In this document: positions 23,331 through 33,825 of the stretch, piece by piece
How the letters are laid out: each line of letters starts with the position of its first letter
Numbering within the stretch: the first letter of the stretch is position 1
Assembly: GCA_024663395.1 (NCBI GenBank)
Contig: JANFAH010000055.1
Location: 248,001 to 312,000, forward strand
Source of the DNA: Pisolithus tinctorius
Taxonomy: Eukaryota; Basidiomycota; Agaricomycetes; Boletales; Pisolithaceae
Direction of reading: 5' to 3'
DNA: 64,000 bases
Translations under genes and position numbers: made by a program
Notes under the pieces: generated by a model
The model's database searches: none
What the model was told of the DNA's origin: nothing
What the model saw: only the letters and a program-made list of their open reading frames with translations

Positions 23331-23611
23331 ACTTGTACTGAGATGGCATGATTGCCACTGTCTTGGAAAACATTGACTACTTGGCACACACAAGCCATAC
23401 TAAATATATGGCAATCCTAACATGTGCTATTTGGTCAAGTCATTTAGGCAACATGATAACATAAGTAATGGCATAACAAGGAATAAGGCTGGTACTGATG
23501 GTCAGCGAGTACCTAGCATCGTATATATTTTAGAATGTATGAGTTCCACGTTGAACTGACCGGCTGTGATTGAATCATGAATGTAAGTGTATTTCGGAGG
23601 GTCCAGTGTGA
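23331..23611. other. no gene seen; right edge of CpG-depleted block
   Basis: CpG dinucleotides become frequent again from about 23505. Confidence 0.4.
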
Positions 23612-24865
23612 CTATGATACTGAAGAGTGTAGTTTGGAGAGAGAATTTCTCGCCGTCGCCCTCCTGAATGCCTCCAGTTCTTGAAGCAGCTTCATGTTGG
23701 CTGCCTCTGCTGCCTCACGTTGTTCGCGTTCCCGTTTTGCAGTTTCGTCGGCTGCCTTTGCATTCTCTTCTGCCACCTCGCATTGCTTACATTCCCATTT
23801 CGCAGTTTTGTCGGCTGCCTTTGCAGCCTCCCTGGCTGCCTTCGCATTCTCTTCTGCCACCTCACGTTGCTCATGTTCCCACTTCACAGCTTCCTCCGCA
23901 GCCTGACATTGTTCATGTTCTCATTGCCTCTCTTCCTCTTGTTGTTTGGGTCATTGTAAGCATGGACAGTAAATAGAAATAAGAGAAAATGTACCTCTCG
24001 TTCAAGTCTTCGCTGTGCTTCAACCTCCTCAGCCAAAGAAACCCGCATTGCACGATACTGGGCACACGCCCGATCTACACTCTCTTTTGTATGAATCAGC
24101 ACCTGAGCCCAAGTGCCCCCCTGATGGGTCTTGGGCTCTTGTATGGCACCCTCAAATAGTGTCTTGAGTGCTTTGAATATGGTGTCAGCAAACCAGTAGC
24201 ATTGTGTGAGGTGGAGGTTGTACACAGGTTCGAGTCATGAGGTTACATGAAGCAAGGTCGCTAGCTCATGTGCAGAAGGCCTTGTTCTAGTAAATGTTAG
24301 CCTGCAGATGCGAGTAACCCCCTCACACTTCAGCTTCAGCTCATCGCCAGCTAGACTATCCCGGGATGCCCAGCTGACATGATCATCAGCACCCTGTCGT
24401 GATGAGGAACTGGAGGCAAAAGAAGACGAAATACGAGTTGAATGCTTGCGATTTCTTTTTACCTTTCCACTGGTCTTATTAGCTTTGCGCAAAGGAGGGC
24501 TGCTTTCCTCGGCACTACTCAGGGAGGAATCTCTGGCAACATCTGGTGAGGTGGGAGCAGCTATGGCAATTTCTGGTGGAGTGAGTGGTGGCGTGAGGAT
24601 TGTTCCACTGGACACTGGAGCAGCAGCTGTCTCGGTAAATTGTGCGGCATCTACAGAATTATCAGTGGGTTAAATCGATGATCTAAATATGAGAGTAACC
24701 AGTAGCACAGTCCCCCAAATTGTGCTTACCACGACCCCTCTCAGCGATGACAATGGCTACGTGCTTTTCGTCAGGGGAGAGGATGTCGAACCGCAAGAAT
24801 TCATGCTCTTCCTTCCCACCCAGGTTCTTGTACCAACTAACTTCGAAGACGAAACAGTCTGACAT
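23612..24865 (-). pseudogene. agaricomycete-specific family gene with C-terminal coiled coil (two nonsense codons)
   Basis: Exon 1 starts at 24865 (CFVFEVSWYKNLGGKEEHEF) and ends at a GTAAGC donor. Exon 2 has a Ser/Thr-rich stretch and then SWASRDSLAGDELKLKCEG and RLTFTRTRPSAHELATLLHV. After that come YNLHLTQCYWFADTIFKAL and THQGGTWAQVLIHTKESVD. After a further intron the protein becomes Ala/Glu/Lys/Arg coiled coil with repeats of the type REVAEENAKAAREAAKAADK. This order matches an uncharacterised, high-copy family I recall from mushroom genomes; its function is unknown. In-frame TGA codons at 24237-24235 (HVTS*LEPV) and 23933-23931 (ERQ*EHEQ) both sit where Arg is expected. Without them the frame runs to 23612. 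Confidence 0.7.
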
Positions 24866-25483
24866 GGCAGTACATTCACAGATGATTTCATACCAATCCT
24901 CAATGGGAAAGGAGCAAATGGCGGGTCGATCTAATGCAGTGAATGTTACGCTCGACCGAAGTCAAGACATAGGGAGAGCTCAAACGCAGACTATGGTTTC
25001 TACTGAGCAACGGCTGCAGTAACCTCTGTAAACGACAGAGGATTTGGGGCAACGCCGGTAAGAGTGGTCCTGGTAAGGGACACTGAGGGCGAAGTTCTGA
25101 GGAACGCTGCGTATGATTGAGCAGCTCAAGTCTGGAGTTCCAGGACTTGAGCCGGCAGTCTAAATACTACAGGGAAACGGACCATGAGGCGTCCACATGT
25201 ACCGAGGTAACTACGCCATTGGTTGAGCAATGATGACACATGTCTTAAGCATGTAACGAGAGAGTAACGCTAGTGGTGGGGATAGGGAGCCGTCGGATCA
25301 AGGAGAAGACGGCTCGAAAAGGAAAACAAGTCCAACGGATCAACAACGAGGTAAAAGTACAGTGACAAAGGAAAAGTCAGGGGTGAAACGTAACAGTGAA
25401 CAGATCGACGTTTACTGCTAACTAGTGAGCCTGCGATCTTGGACGCAGTCAACAGGGCCTTCGTAGCGATCATGTGAACATTA
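24866..25483. other. no gene seen
   Basis: Spacer between the coiled-coil gene and the retrotransposon. It may contain the 5' terminal repeat of the latter, which I could not delimit. Confidence 0.35.
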
Positions 25484-25617
25484 TGTAATCTAAGACGCGT
25501 TCAGACTTAGATTACTTCCCCTGTCTCTTGTCTCTCTCTCTTCTTCGACCTCCGTCGTCTCTCATCCAAGCATTCATCATTCTCACGCATATACTCTTCA
25601 GTTCTTTGCTCCACACC

Positions 25618-26838
25618 ATGTCTGCCCCTCCTGCTGGTGTTTCCTTCACCCCCGCAGTCCCAGTCGGTCTTGGCATACAGGCCACTCCTGCTGCTCCTAT
25701 GACTACTCCAGTAGCCGCAGCTATACCAATCCCTCCCATTCCAGCCAACTCTACCATTCCAGCCTCTTCTTCATCTGTTGTTTCTACTAATACTGCTCAG
25801 CTTCCACCCCCTTTGGTGGTTATGCCCACTGGCAATCCCAGTAACCCCTCCCAGCAGATTTTGGCCGCTATGCTGCTTCCACCTTCAGACCAGCTTGCAC
25901 TGGACTCTTTGCTCGAGAACCATCGAAACTCCCCAACCTCAACCCACTGGTCCAAGGTTCAACGCACTCTCCCTTTTGATCTTTCAGACAATGCTCCCAT
26001 TTTCTCTCCGGATGGCATGCACCTTCCTATCTCCAAACTCATTAACAATCTCGCCGATGCCGGCTTCCACGTTCCATTAACTCTTTTTTCTTACGACGCT
26101 TTACACAAATTGCAAAATCAACCTCTCGCTGTTAAAACAGTCAAAGTCCACCAGAATGGTCAGAACATTCATATTTTGGATGTCACCCAATTCCCTCCTG
26201 AAGAAGAGATGCTCCCTTTGGACTGGCATTCAGCCTGGGAACATTATATTGATTGGGTCGGCACGCAAGAAGGTCTCATTGCGAAACACATGTGGTCCTG
26301 CCACTTCCGCTTTCTCACATGTATTCATAAATTTCGCGAGCGTTTTCCCACCATTCTCCAGTTTGACATGGATGTTCGCTCCGCTGCAGCATCCGACCCT
26401 GACTTCTTCCTCACCACGGAAGAATATAAAAATAAATATCTTCACACACAGGTTGGCGTTCTTCAAGCTCCTCCCGCTCCTGCTGTCTCCTCAGACAAGT
26501 CCTCCCATGGGCACTGTTTTTCACCTTACAACCGCAAAGTTCGCAATGGCTCGCCCGACAATTCCTTTCAGAACAATCAGCACAACTCTCCCACTTGCAT
26601 CATCTGTCTCAGATCAGGCCATAAATATTCATCATGCAATGAAGAGACTATGCAGAAAGGCCAACAGATGTTTACGAAATCCTGGGATGGAAAGCTCGTC
26701 CGTCGCGACAACAATTCCCCAATTTGCTTCTTCTTCCAGCTTGCCAAAAAGCCCTGTCACGACATCCACCCCGATCAACACCTTTGCGCCACCTGCGGTT
26801 CCCGAGACCATGGCACCTCTAATCATAAGTCTGCCTGA
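25618..26838 (+). CDS. gag-like protein of the DIRS/Ngaro-type element
   Basis: A 406-codon ORF from the ATG at 25618. The N terminus is Pro/Ala/Thr-rich. The middle contains LDWHSAWEHYIDWVGTQEG and FLTCIHKFRERFPTILQFD, reminiscent of nucleocapsid-like ORFs that precede RT in YR retroelements. Toward the C terminus there is a CCHC knuckle, CIICLRSGHKYSSC (spacing C-x2-C-x4-H-x4-C, about 26600), then a second Cys/His cluster CATCGSRDHGTSNH just before the stop. It overlaps the start of the RT ORF by about 29 bp in another frame. The frame is intact. Role as an RNA-packaging protein is inferred. Confidence 0.65.
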   Translation: MSAPPAGVSFTPAVPVGLGIQATPAAPMTTPVAAAIPIPPIPANSTIPASSSSVVSTNTAQLPPPLVVMPTGNPSNPSQQILAAMLLPPSDQLALDSLLENHRNSPTSTHWSKVQRTLPFDLSDNAPIFSPDGMHLPISKLINNLADAGFHVPLTLFSYDALHKLQNQPLAVKTVKVHQNGQNIHILDVTQFPPEEEMLPLDWHSAWEHYIDWVGTQEGLIAKHMWSCHFRFLTCIHKFRERFPTILQFDMDVRSAAASDPDFFLTTEEYKNKYLHTQVGVLQAPPAPAVSSDKSSHGHCFSPYNRKVRNGSPDNSFQNNQHNSPTCIICLRSGHKYSSCNEETMQKGQQMFTKSWDGKLVRRDNNSPICFFFQLAKKPCHDIHPDQHLCATCGSRDHGTSNHKSA

Positions 26839-28845
26839 TTCCTCAGCCTCCAGACCTTTCCTGCGACAGGCCGACATCTTTCCCCCTCATCATATTTTTT
26901 CAGGTTGCTCACATATTCTCTCTTCTCGCTATGACTCGGACCCGGATTTCTCTCGCATCATCACACCTTATTCTGCACTTGCATTCGACTCACTTCTCAG
27001 CACATGTAAATTATTCAATCAATATCTGGACTTGCCCTTCAAACTCACTCACAGTTTTCCCATCGGCAACTTGCCCTCCCTTACATGCTCTTACACTCCA
27101 TCCAACCATTCCAATATCACTGAGTTTCACAATGCTATCCGCAGCTACATCAATGACGAACTTTCTCTCGGTCGTTTTTCCGGCCCCTTCTTGTCCGCTG
27201 AACTTTTTCATAAAATTGGTCCCTTCAGATCTTCGCCTTTTCAGATCGTTGTCAAACTTGGTATTGAGGGTTCTCCTCCCAAGATTCACATTTGTCATAA
27301 TCTCTCCCACAAAGGCACTCTGGGACTCTCGGTCAATGATCACATTGATTCTGATGAGTTCCCCACTAGGTGGGGTTCAGCTGAACTCACCGCTTCTGTG
27401 GTTAGTCCAATTTTTCTTCCCTTTCATATTTCTCCGGAGCTCTCTGGCATGGATGCTCTTCGCCTGAAGGATTTACCCTCCCAGGGTTTTTTCTTGATGG
27501 CTTGAAGGCACATTCCTTCTCCAACTCTCCCCTTCTCCAGGCCGTTTCTAATGACATATTCGTCATTCGCCCTCGCCTCCCTTCCCTCTTCTCTTATTCA
27601 TGAGCCATCTCACTCATCTTTCCTCTTCAGATTGCTCGTTCCCCTCCCGGCACTCAAGCTGCTTCTCTTGACATCGAAGCCGCTTATCGCAGTATTCCTA
27701 TACTCCCCAATCATAAACGCTTCCTAGTTGTCATGTTCGAAGACCAGTTCTTTTTAGATCACGTCCTTCCTTTCAGACTGTCCCCCGCATCTGGCCTTCA
27801 AGGTGAAGTTGCAGACGCTATCGTTGATATCTGGGATGCTCATGGCATGGGCCCTTCTCTTAAATGAGTCGACGATTTTAATCTTTTTCGTTCCCCTTCC
27901 TCCTCTGGCCTCTATCTAGGCATTTGTGACAGTGAGGTTTATTGTTATGATTACGATCTTGAGCACACCAAGTCCATCATCGCTCCTTTGGGCATCCCTT
28001 GGCATAAAGAAAAAGGCCAACCTTTCGGCGATACGGTCGAGTATCTCAGATTTCTCTGGAACATTCCTCATAAGTCAGTTGCCCTTCTGGAGTCAAAACA
28101 TCTTAAATACGTCTCCCGCCTCTCCACCTTCCTTTCCACTTGCAACTCCCGCATTTTCAAGCATGATGCAGAGAAAATAGCAGGAACATTAAATCATATC
28201 TCATTTGTCTCCCCTCATGCCCGATCTTTCATCTCCCCCTTGTACCACTGGATTTCTGAGTTCCCTGACAAGTTCAAGCCATGCTTCACCTGTCCTTCTG
28301 TCATCTCTGACCTCACCTGGTGGCTTAGCCTTCTCAGCTCGCCTCACCCCCCATGCTCTATTTCTCCCTGTCCTTCTCCATTAGATCTGCAGATCTGGGT
28401 CGACGCATCTACAGATTTCGGAATTGGCATTATCGTCGACAATGCGTGGGCAGCTTGGCCTCTGGCTTCGCATTGGCGAGACTCTCATCGAGACATTGGC
28501 TGGCTGGAGGCTGTCGCCATTGAACTCGCCATTCAACTGGTAGTTACCCGTGGTTTCTCCCACTCAGATGTTCTGATTCGCAGCGACAATCAAGGGGCGA
28601 TTGCAGCCTTCGAGAAAGGACGTTGCTGCAATTATATGTCTAACCTGGCCATCTGTCACTTGGCCCTTTTGTCTCACGAGGCACACCTGCACTTCCTTTT
28701 CTCTTATGTCCCATCTGCCGATAACTTGGCAGATCTGATTTCCCGTGGCATCTTTCCCTCTATTTCTAGTCGTCTCCCCGACCCTCCCTCTCTCCACCAC
28801 TCTATCGCCCCCTTCTTTCAGCATGGTCCTCCCCTCTCCTCTTGA
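26810..28845 (+). pseudogene. reverse transcriptase/RNase H ORF, interrupted
   Basis: The ORF probably starts at the ATG at 26810 (MAPLIISLPDSS), overlapping gag. RT signatures include FQIVVKLGIEGSPPKIHICH, the motif A region SLDIEAAYRSIPILPNHKRF (about 27668-27720) and a VDDF catalytic box at about 27868. RNase H follows with IWVDASTDFGIGII (about 28395), ELAIQL, LIRSDNQGAIAAFE and a VPSADNLADLISRG end typical of this class. Defects are a frameshift near 27490, in-frame TGA at 27601-27603, and TGA at 27865-27867 right before VDD, where related RTs have Trp. The polymerase cannot be translated intact. Confidence 0.8.
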
Positions 28846-30146
28846 AGAGTTTCTTTCGGACATCAACCTCGAGGCCGCTGCCTCTGCCTTTTACGCCAAT
28901 GCCGACTCACTCTCTCGTCGCACAGTCGCTTCCTCTCGAAGTACTACCCATTCCAAACCCCCCCCCCCGACCTCATCCAGGTGCCTCCATTCAGCCTTCC
29001 CCTTGGCGTCCCCACGTCGTGGCCAGTGATCCTCTCATTTGCTGGTCTTCTCCCCACAGTGCCGATTTCCTCTCCTCTCTCGAGAGTCTCTTTCCCCAGC
29101 GGTCCGTCTTCCGTCTCTTTCAAGTCATGCTTCAATCTTTAGACCATAGCACTCACTCCAACTATGGAGCAGGGCTGCTCTGGTTTACCCAATTTTGTGA
29201 CTTACTTGTGCTCCCGGAGGAATTCCGCATGCCAGCTTCATCCGAACTCATTTCCCTGTTTTCTGCCCATCATGCCGGACACGCTTCAGAGAAGACTCTT
29301 CATAATTGGCTCGCCGGCCTTCATTTTTGGCACATTGTCAATGGCGCACCCTGGTATGGAGATGACATGCTTCGTCACGTTCGCAGAGGTTTCACCAAAC
29401 TTGTCCCTCCTTCATCTAAACACGCCAAACGCCCTCCTGTTACCATTGAAGCTCTCTGTATACTCCACGATCATTTGGATCTGACCAACACCTTCGACGC
29501 ATCCGTCTGGGCTCTGGCCTCGGTAGTGTTTTGGTCTTGCTGTCGCCTTGGCGAACTTCTCATTCCCTCCCTGAATGTTTTTGATCCATCTAAACATGTC
29601 TCTCAGCAAATCCTCCCCCTTTCCATTTCTTCGTTAGACAATGGTACACGTCACTCTACCTTCCACATTCCCTGGTCTAAGACCACTCTCTCTCTCAGCG
29701 CTGACATTTCCATCACTTCTCGTGATCACCGCACTTGTCCCCTTCTAGCTTGATTAAACCATTGCATGGGCAGTCTCAGCATTCCACCTGACACCCCCCT
29801 CTTCACATTTCGTATGTCTTCCAGTTGGTCTCCCATGACCCGCCCCTGGTTTCTCAACCGCTGCAATCAGATTTGGGTTTCCGCTGGTTTTCCGGACATG
29901 CCTGGCCACGCTTTTCGCATCGGGGGAGCCACAGAATTGTTACTTCAGGGAGTGCCACCTGATGTGGTTGCCACTCAAGGAAGATGGAAATCACAGGCCT
30001 TTTTAGACTACTGGCATCAAATCAATAGCATCCTCCCCTTATTTATTTCTTCATCTGCCAATTCCACTCGTTTGCTTTCCCTCGATTCAGTTATGGACAA
30101 TTTCGCTTGTCATACCAACCTCCATACAGTCGCCTCCCGTTCTTAG
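28823..30146 (+). pseudogene. tyrosine recombinase (YR) ORF, interrupted
   Basis: It starts at the ATG at 28823, overlapping the RT ORF. A C10 tract at about 28961-28970 shifts the frame. Downstream the core reads STHSNYGAGLLWFTQFCDLL, with catalytic Arg in CCRLGELL (about 29540) and the HxxR box HAFRIGG (about 29907). GRWKSQ follows, and then the nucleophilic Tyr in FLDYWHQI (about 30009). This is the full R...HxxR...W...Y set of tyrosine recombinases, which integrate the circular DNA of DIRS/Ngaro elements. An in-frame TGA at 29751-29753 (LLA*LNH) probably replaces Arg. The poly-C shift could be real or a sequencing error. Confidence 0.85.
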
Positions 30147-30480
30147 TCTTCTTAGTACTTTTACACCTCATGTTTTCCTTGTTAGATTTGGCAAGTCGCT
30201 CGTAGCCTTTGTTCGTTAATTGACGCTACTTTTCCTTACCGTGGGAAACACTTCCCGTTTACGGGTCTACAAGACCACAATACTTAGTCGTTCTCGAGCG
30301 CTGACAATACAGCGCGGTAACCTTTGTTTTATTATCTTCAAATGTTTCATACGTATAAATTAACGGTACAAGGACTCGCGCTATGACCGTGCTTGTAGTT
30401 TCAGCACCAGGTTCAACACCCGTGTCTCACCCTTTTGTTTCGTATAGCGTACTTAACTCGCTACTGTAGTAACACCACCT

Positions 30481-30640
30481 CAGACGTTTGCCGCTCGCGC
30501 ACTCGACTGAGGTGGGTATAGTGTCTCATGCTCGCGTTCATGTACTTCTCGCTCACGTCGTTACCTTAGATCTTGTTATAGGTAATGCAGAAACAGACGT
30601 TTGCCGCTCGCGCACTCGACTGAGATCTTGTTATAGATTT
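30481..30640. repeat. 31-bp direct repeat pair 3' of the YR element
   Basis: CAGACGTTTGCCGCTCGCGC and the next 11 bases occur identically at 30481-30511 and 30594-30624. In both cases a GATCTTGTTATAG segment lies downstream (about 30570 and 30622). The arrangement suggests a local duplication or part of the split direct repeats of a Ngaro-type terminus. Confidence 0.8.
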
Positions 30641-31150
30641 CTGTGATTCCTCTAGAATCTCATTTCGCTTGCTCTCAGCCTTAGCTCCAGTGTGTGGGGT
30701 GCCTTGAGGCCACTTCCATTGTGAGCTTAGCTCTGTTATGGTCGGTCCTGTGGCCTCTTCTCCTCTCTTCCACTCGCCCGCTCTTACACACTCAGAAGGC
30801 CGCGCCGCTTGTTTCCGCGCACTCTCTCATTTCGATCCCTCTTTCGATCGAGTCACGTGACCCCTTCTCCCCTCAATCTCTCGGCTTCACAGTCACGTGA
30901 CTTCCGCTCTGTGTGCGCGCTGTCTTGGCATCTCGGCATCTCGGCACGCTCGCTCGATTTCCGGAGTCCAGCGTACGGCGGCCTTCCCCCCACACACTAG
31001 ATCACATGCCCCTTTGTGATCTATGCCCCTCTAGTCACTCTGTTACATTCACCTTCTTGTTCACTTGACTCATATACTCGGGAAGTGCCGCCTGCGTCGG
31101 CGCTAACCTTGCTTGCTGTTTGCGTCTTACTCGTGGGGAGATAAGTTTTA
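30641..31150. other. no gene; contains two CACGTG palindromes
   Basis: GTCACGTGAC occurs twice, at 30852-30861 and 30892-30901, 40 bp apart, in CpG-rich sequence that looks promoter-like. No gene start is evident nearby on plus. Function is unproven. Confidence 0.35.
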
Positions 31151-31500
31151 TAGTACCTTTTACAGCGTGTAGTCTACGCTGCACCGTCTGCTCTAGTCCG
31201 ATGAGTACCAACGGCAATCTAAGTTGGCAGAAGATGATCGGCTAGATGGACTAGATTTACGCACAAAGCGGTGGTGGCAGGAGATCTCAGCGAGAGTCTA
31301 GTTCAGTGGACTTTGCTATCCAGCTTTTGCATTTGTACCTCGGACGACTAAGATATAACATCACAATAACGTCTCCTATCAAATACTCAGCGTGTAGTCT
31401 ACGCAGCACTGTCTACGAATAGCGTTCATCGTCCGTAGTGACCATCCTGAGCTTTAGTCCGACAACAGCAATCTAAGTACTCTATGCTGAAGACCCCTGG
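31151..31500 (+). mobile_element. truncated Helitron tail (helicase C-terminus plus terminal repeat blocks)
   Basis: 31208-31390 matches 41365-41590, the last codons of the RepHel helicase and the sequence after it, with about 60 bp deleted around 31300. On either side lies the block GCGTGTAGTCTACGC... (31161-31219, a short form, and 31389-31490, a long form), which also occurs next to the Helitron-like end at 12283-12395. All are in plus orientation. This is therefore the 3' part of another Helitron of the same family, lying directly before the accessory genes of the next one. The hairpin end seen at 12458 and 41791 is missing here. Confidence 0.7.
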
Positions 31501-31545
31501 CCGCAAGAGGGTTGATTGTGTTCTGGAGCACCTTTGATGACGACC

Positions 31546-32795
31546 TCAATCAACCCGACTCTTTTTCGCAGTGGAATCGGAGGCCATGGCAGGTGTTGGT
31601 GCCATCCGTTTATTTGCAGGCATGGAGAAAGCACGAGGAGGGACAAGAACGCGCATGAAGACGATGTTTGCAGCATAGACATCCTGTTTGCTCCTCGCGA
31701 TTCCCCAGTGAGAGAACGTGAAGTGGAGTTCGACAATGGCATCCTGCAGACAGCGGCGATAAGCAAAGGGACTCACCCGGTGGCCAGAAACATCCATGGC
31801 CGCCAGGGGTACCAAGCAATGAGTAGACTTCAATGTGAGAAGTTCCGCACAATTTTTTTCTTTAGTGAGCGGCCAATTCTCGAATGAGAAGAGATCATCA
31901 GCTTCGGAATACATCAGTCTCCTTCACCGATCTACCTTGAACGATCTTACCGTCTGTAGTTGAGGCATCGCTATGTACATCTGTGCATTGCATACCCTCG
32001 AGTGGCTAATGACAGGCATCGGTGAGCAATGTGAACTGGATTTACAGGTAAGGACGTACGTACCTCCAAAAAGGTGTGTCGCACTTTGAAGCACGGATTC
32101 CCCAACCCATCAGTTGAGAAGAAACTTTTCCCAGGGCTGTACCCGGATGTGACGCAACGATCTTGCAAAAGACGGAGATTAGAGACGACAGAGGTGAAGT
32201 CGTTGTTGAGCATGCCAGCAGGATATGGAGTGCAGATGGCACAAGATGGTTTGACCTCGACAATCTCCTTAGAGATGTGGTTGGGTCCTTGATATCCCCC
32301 ATCCGCTAACAGCCAGAAGTCTTTGCTGTCGACACACACAATGGCAGCAAGGCATGCTAAGACGTGAGGAGCAGCAGCAGTGTCATCAGCACTAACATCG
32401 CCCTCGATGGATGCATCAGCTGACGTGATAGGAGCCAGAGCCGGTGTGCTGAGCATGCCATCGATGGGATCAGTGTCAACGATGGAGTTCGTGGATGAAC
32501 CAGTCTGAAGTGGCTCCACAACAGGGGACAATGTCCCCCCAGCTATAAAGTTGTGCGTGGCAGTGGAGGTTGTCAGTTGGGACCCAATCCTGTTAGCACT
32601 GTCACAGATGACAGGCACATACTGTGGAAGTAGAGCCAACGTGTGGCCGTGCCCATGAGGCACCCAATGCACTTTCTCGCAGAGTTTTTCATCAGCGAGG
32701 TACAAGCCAGTACGGAAAAGGCGAGACCGTGCAGCGATGAGTGCGTTAGACATGGTGTTTTTGTCTGCAGACATGATAGTACAGAGGCAAGCCAT
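31546..32795 (-). CDS. uncharacterised spliced gene in the Helitron accessory region
   Basis: Exon 1 (32795 to about 32068) begins MACLCTIMSADKNTMSNALI and contains a variable Thr/Ser-rich middle part, then DSKDFWLLADGGYQGPNHI and CFKVRHTFLE. A GTACGT donor follows. A short exon (about MYIAMPQLQT, near 31990-31960) and a final exon (31914-31546) containing DLFSFENWPLTKEKNCAELL and CLQDAIVELHFTFSHWGIA give a protein of about 400 residues. I recognise no family. The long open frames and tidy splice borders argue that it is real and fairly young. It lies upstream of, and opposite to, the RepHel gene. Whether it is Helitron cargo or neighbouring host sequence is unknown. Confidence 0.5.
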
Positions 32796-33103
32796 CGATC
32801 TGGATGCTGATCCTTTATACGATTGTGAGTATTAGGGCCGGTGCGAGCATACGTGTCCATGCAAATAATTGGGGATATCGCCGGGTCATGGGCCTTCATG
32901 TTGGGGAGATGCCAACCTTGAAAGGTCAAGATCAACGTGACACAGTGAAGATCCCCTCTTACAACTCAGGAGTAGCAACCAGCCAGCGATAGTAAGTGGT
33001 GCAACGCAGGTCATGATAGACGTTCACCTGATATTATCAGACGTAGCCGGTGATGAGCGGGACGCAGAATGCAATTTAGCTTTCTGTTCGAAGTGTTTAC
33101 AGG

Positions 33104-33439
33104 GTGTGGGTCTTCGTGATGGGAGGTCCATCAGGGCCACGCCTGCTGACAGTGCGTGTCGAGCCCCCACGCTCTGTAGCAATCAACAATGAGAGGCCAT
33201 TCTTCGGTGGAGCGCCAAAGGTTAAAAGAGAGTCGATCGTCGTTGAAGGCAGAGTATATGATGTGTTCTTTGATGAGAACCAACGTGCACAAGATCCCGA
33301 CGAGGCCTGTTACGTGTTCATGTGTATGCAGACTCCGCAACGGGCCATCGACATTCACATTGAAGACAACATCCACGACATCATCGAGGTGTACACAGAG
33401 TACGTTTTCTACATGTTGACATGCATCCACCCATGTTGA
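33104..33439 (+). CDS. small uncharacterised protein A, paralogue of the gene at 34780-35568
   Basis: The open frame reads WVFVMGGPSGPRLLTVRVEP, then VEGRVYDVFFDENQ and DEACYVFMCMQTPQRAIDI with IHDIIEVY. It aligns along its length with the first exon of the minus-strand gene at 34780-35568 (GFLFGPTSGPRHLNVRVSG, VGGRVYVVFFDLAR, NASYIFIRVRPV, LQDILHV). A TTTACAG acceptor just before 33104 and a GTAAGT donor at about 32995 suggest an upstream exon around 32870-32994, but the join as written creates a stop, so the 5' end is unresolved. No known domain. The pair flanks the nucleotidyltransferase-like gene in inverted orientation. Confidence 0.5.
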   Translation: MWVFVMGGPSGPRLLTVRVEPPRSVAINNERPFFGGAPKVKRESIVVEGRVYDVFFDENQRAQDPDEACYVFMCMQTPQRAIDIHIEDNIHDIIEVYTEYVFYMLTCIHPC

Positions 33440-33825
33440 CACAGGTACAGGCTGGAAAGACATCATCCATGGGGAGAATTAACAGCCAGTGAGGAAGGCA
33501 ATGTAGCAACGACGGAGGATTGAACTTAAAAAGGGATGACGAGAGGAATCTTTTGGGAACACGAGCGAGGAGATCCTGTAAATGCGCATGGACGCTAGAA
33601 CAACATATTAAAGACCTTAATTAAAGACATTAATCCACGATTATGAATGTTTCAGACAACACTCCACTGTTAAGTATTGCCATGAGCATGCATGTGGTGT
33701 ACGCCCAGCCAATGGGCATTGCAGGGCACAAAGTGCCCCACCCCAACGAGGTAACCCCTGACAGATAGCCATAGTATAAAAGAGACACACGACATGCAGT
33801 TCAGGAGACACACCTCCTCATCGAC

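Larger units (their letters stand above)
25484..30640 (+). mobile_element. DIRS/Ngaro-type tyrosine-recombinase retrotransposon (boundaries approximate)
   Basis: Three ORFs in order (gag-like, RT plus RNase H, tyrosine recombinase), with no aspartic protease or DDE integrase, define the YR retrotransposon class. I see no methyltransferase domain of the kind found in many DIRS elements, which leans toward Ngaro or a reduced DIRS. A perfect 9-bp inverted repeat TAATCTAAG...CTTAGATTA lies at about 25484-25512, ahead of the first ORF. A 31-bp direct repeat (30481-30511 and 30594-30624) lies downstream of the last. Either could belong to the termini, but I could not match a 5' repeat to a 3' repeat. 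Confidence 0.75.

Noticed and set aside
23668..23976. Plus-strand Cys/Leu/Phe-rich membrane-like ORFs opposite the coiled-coil gene
   Set aside because: They are antisense shadows of the Ala/Glu/Lys repeat coding sequence on minus.
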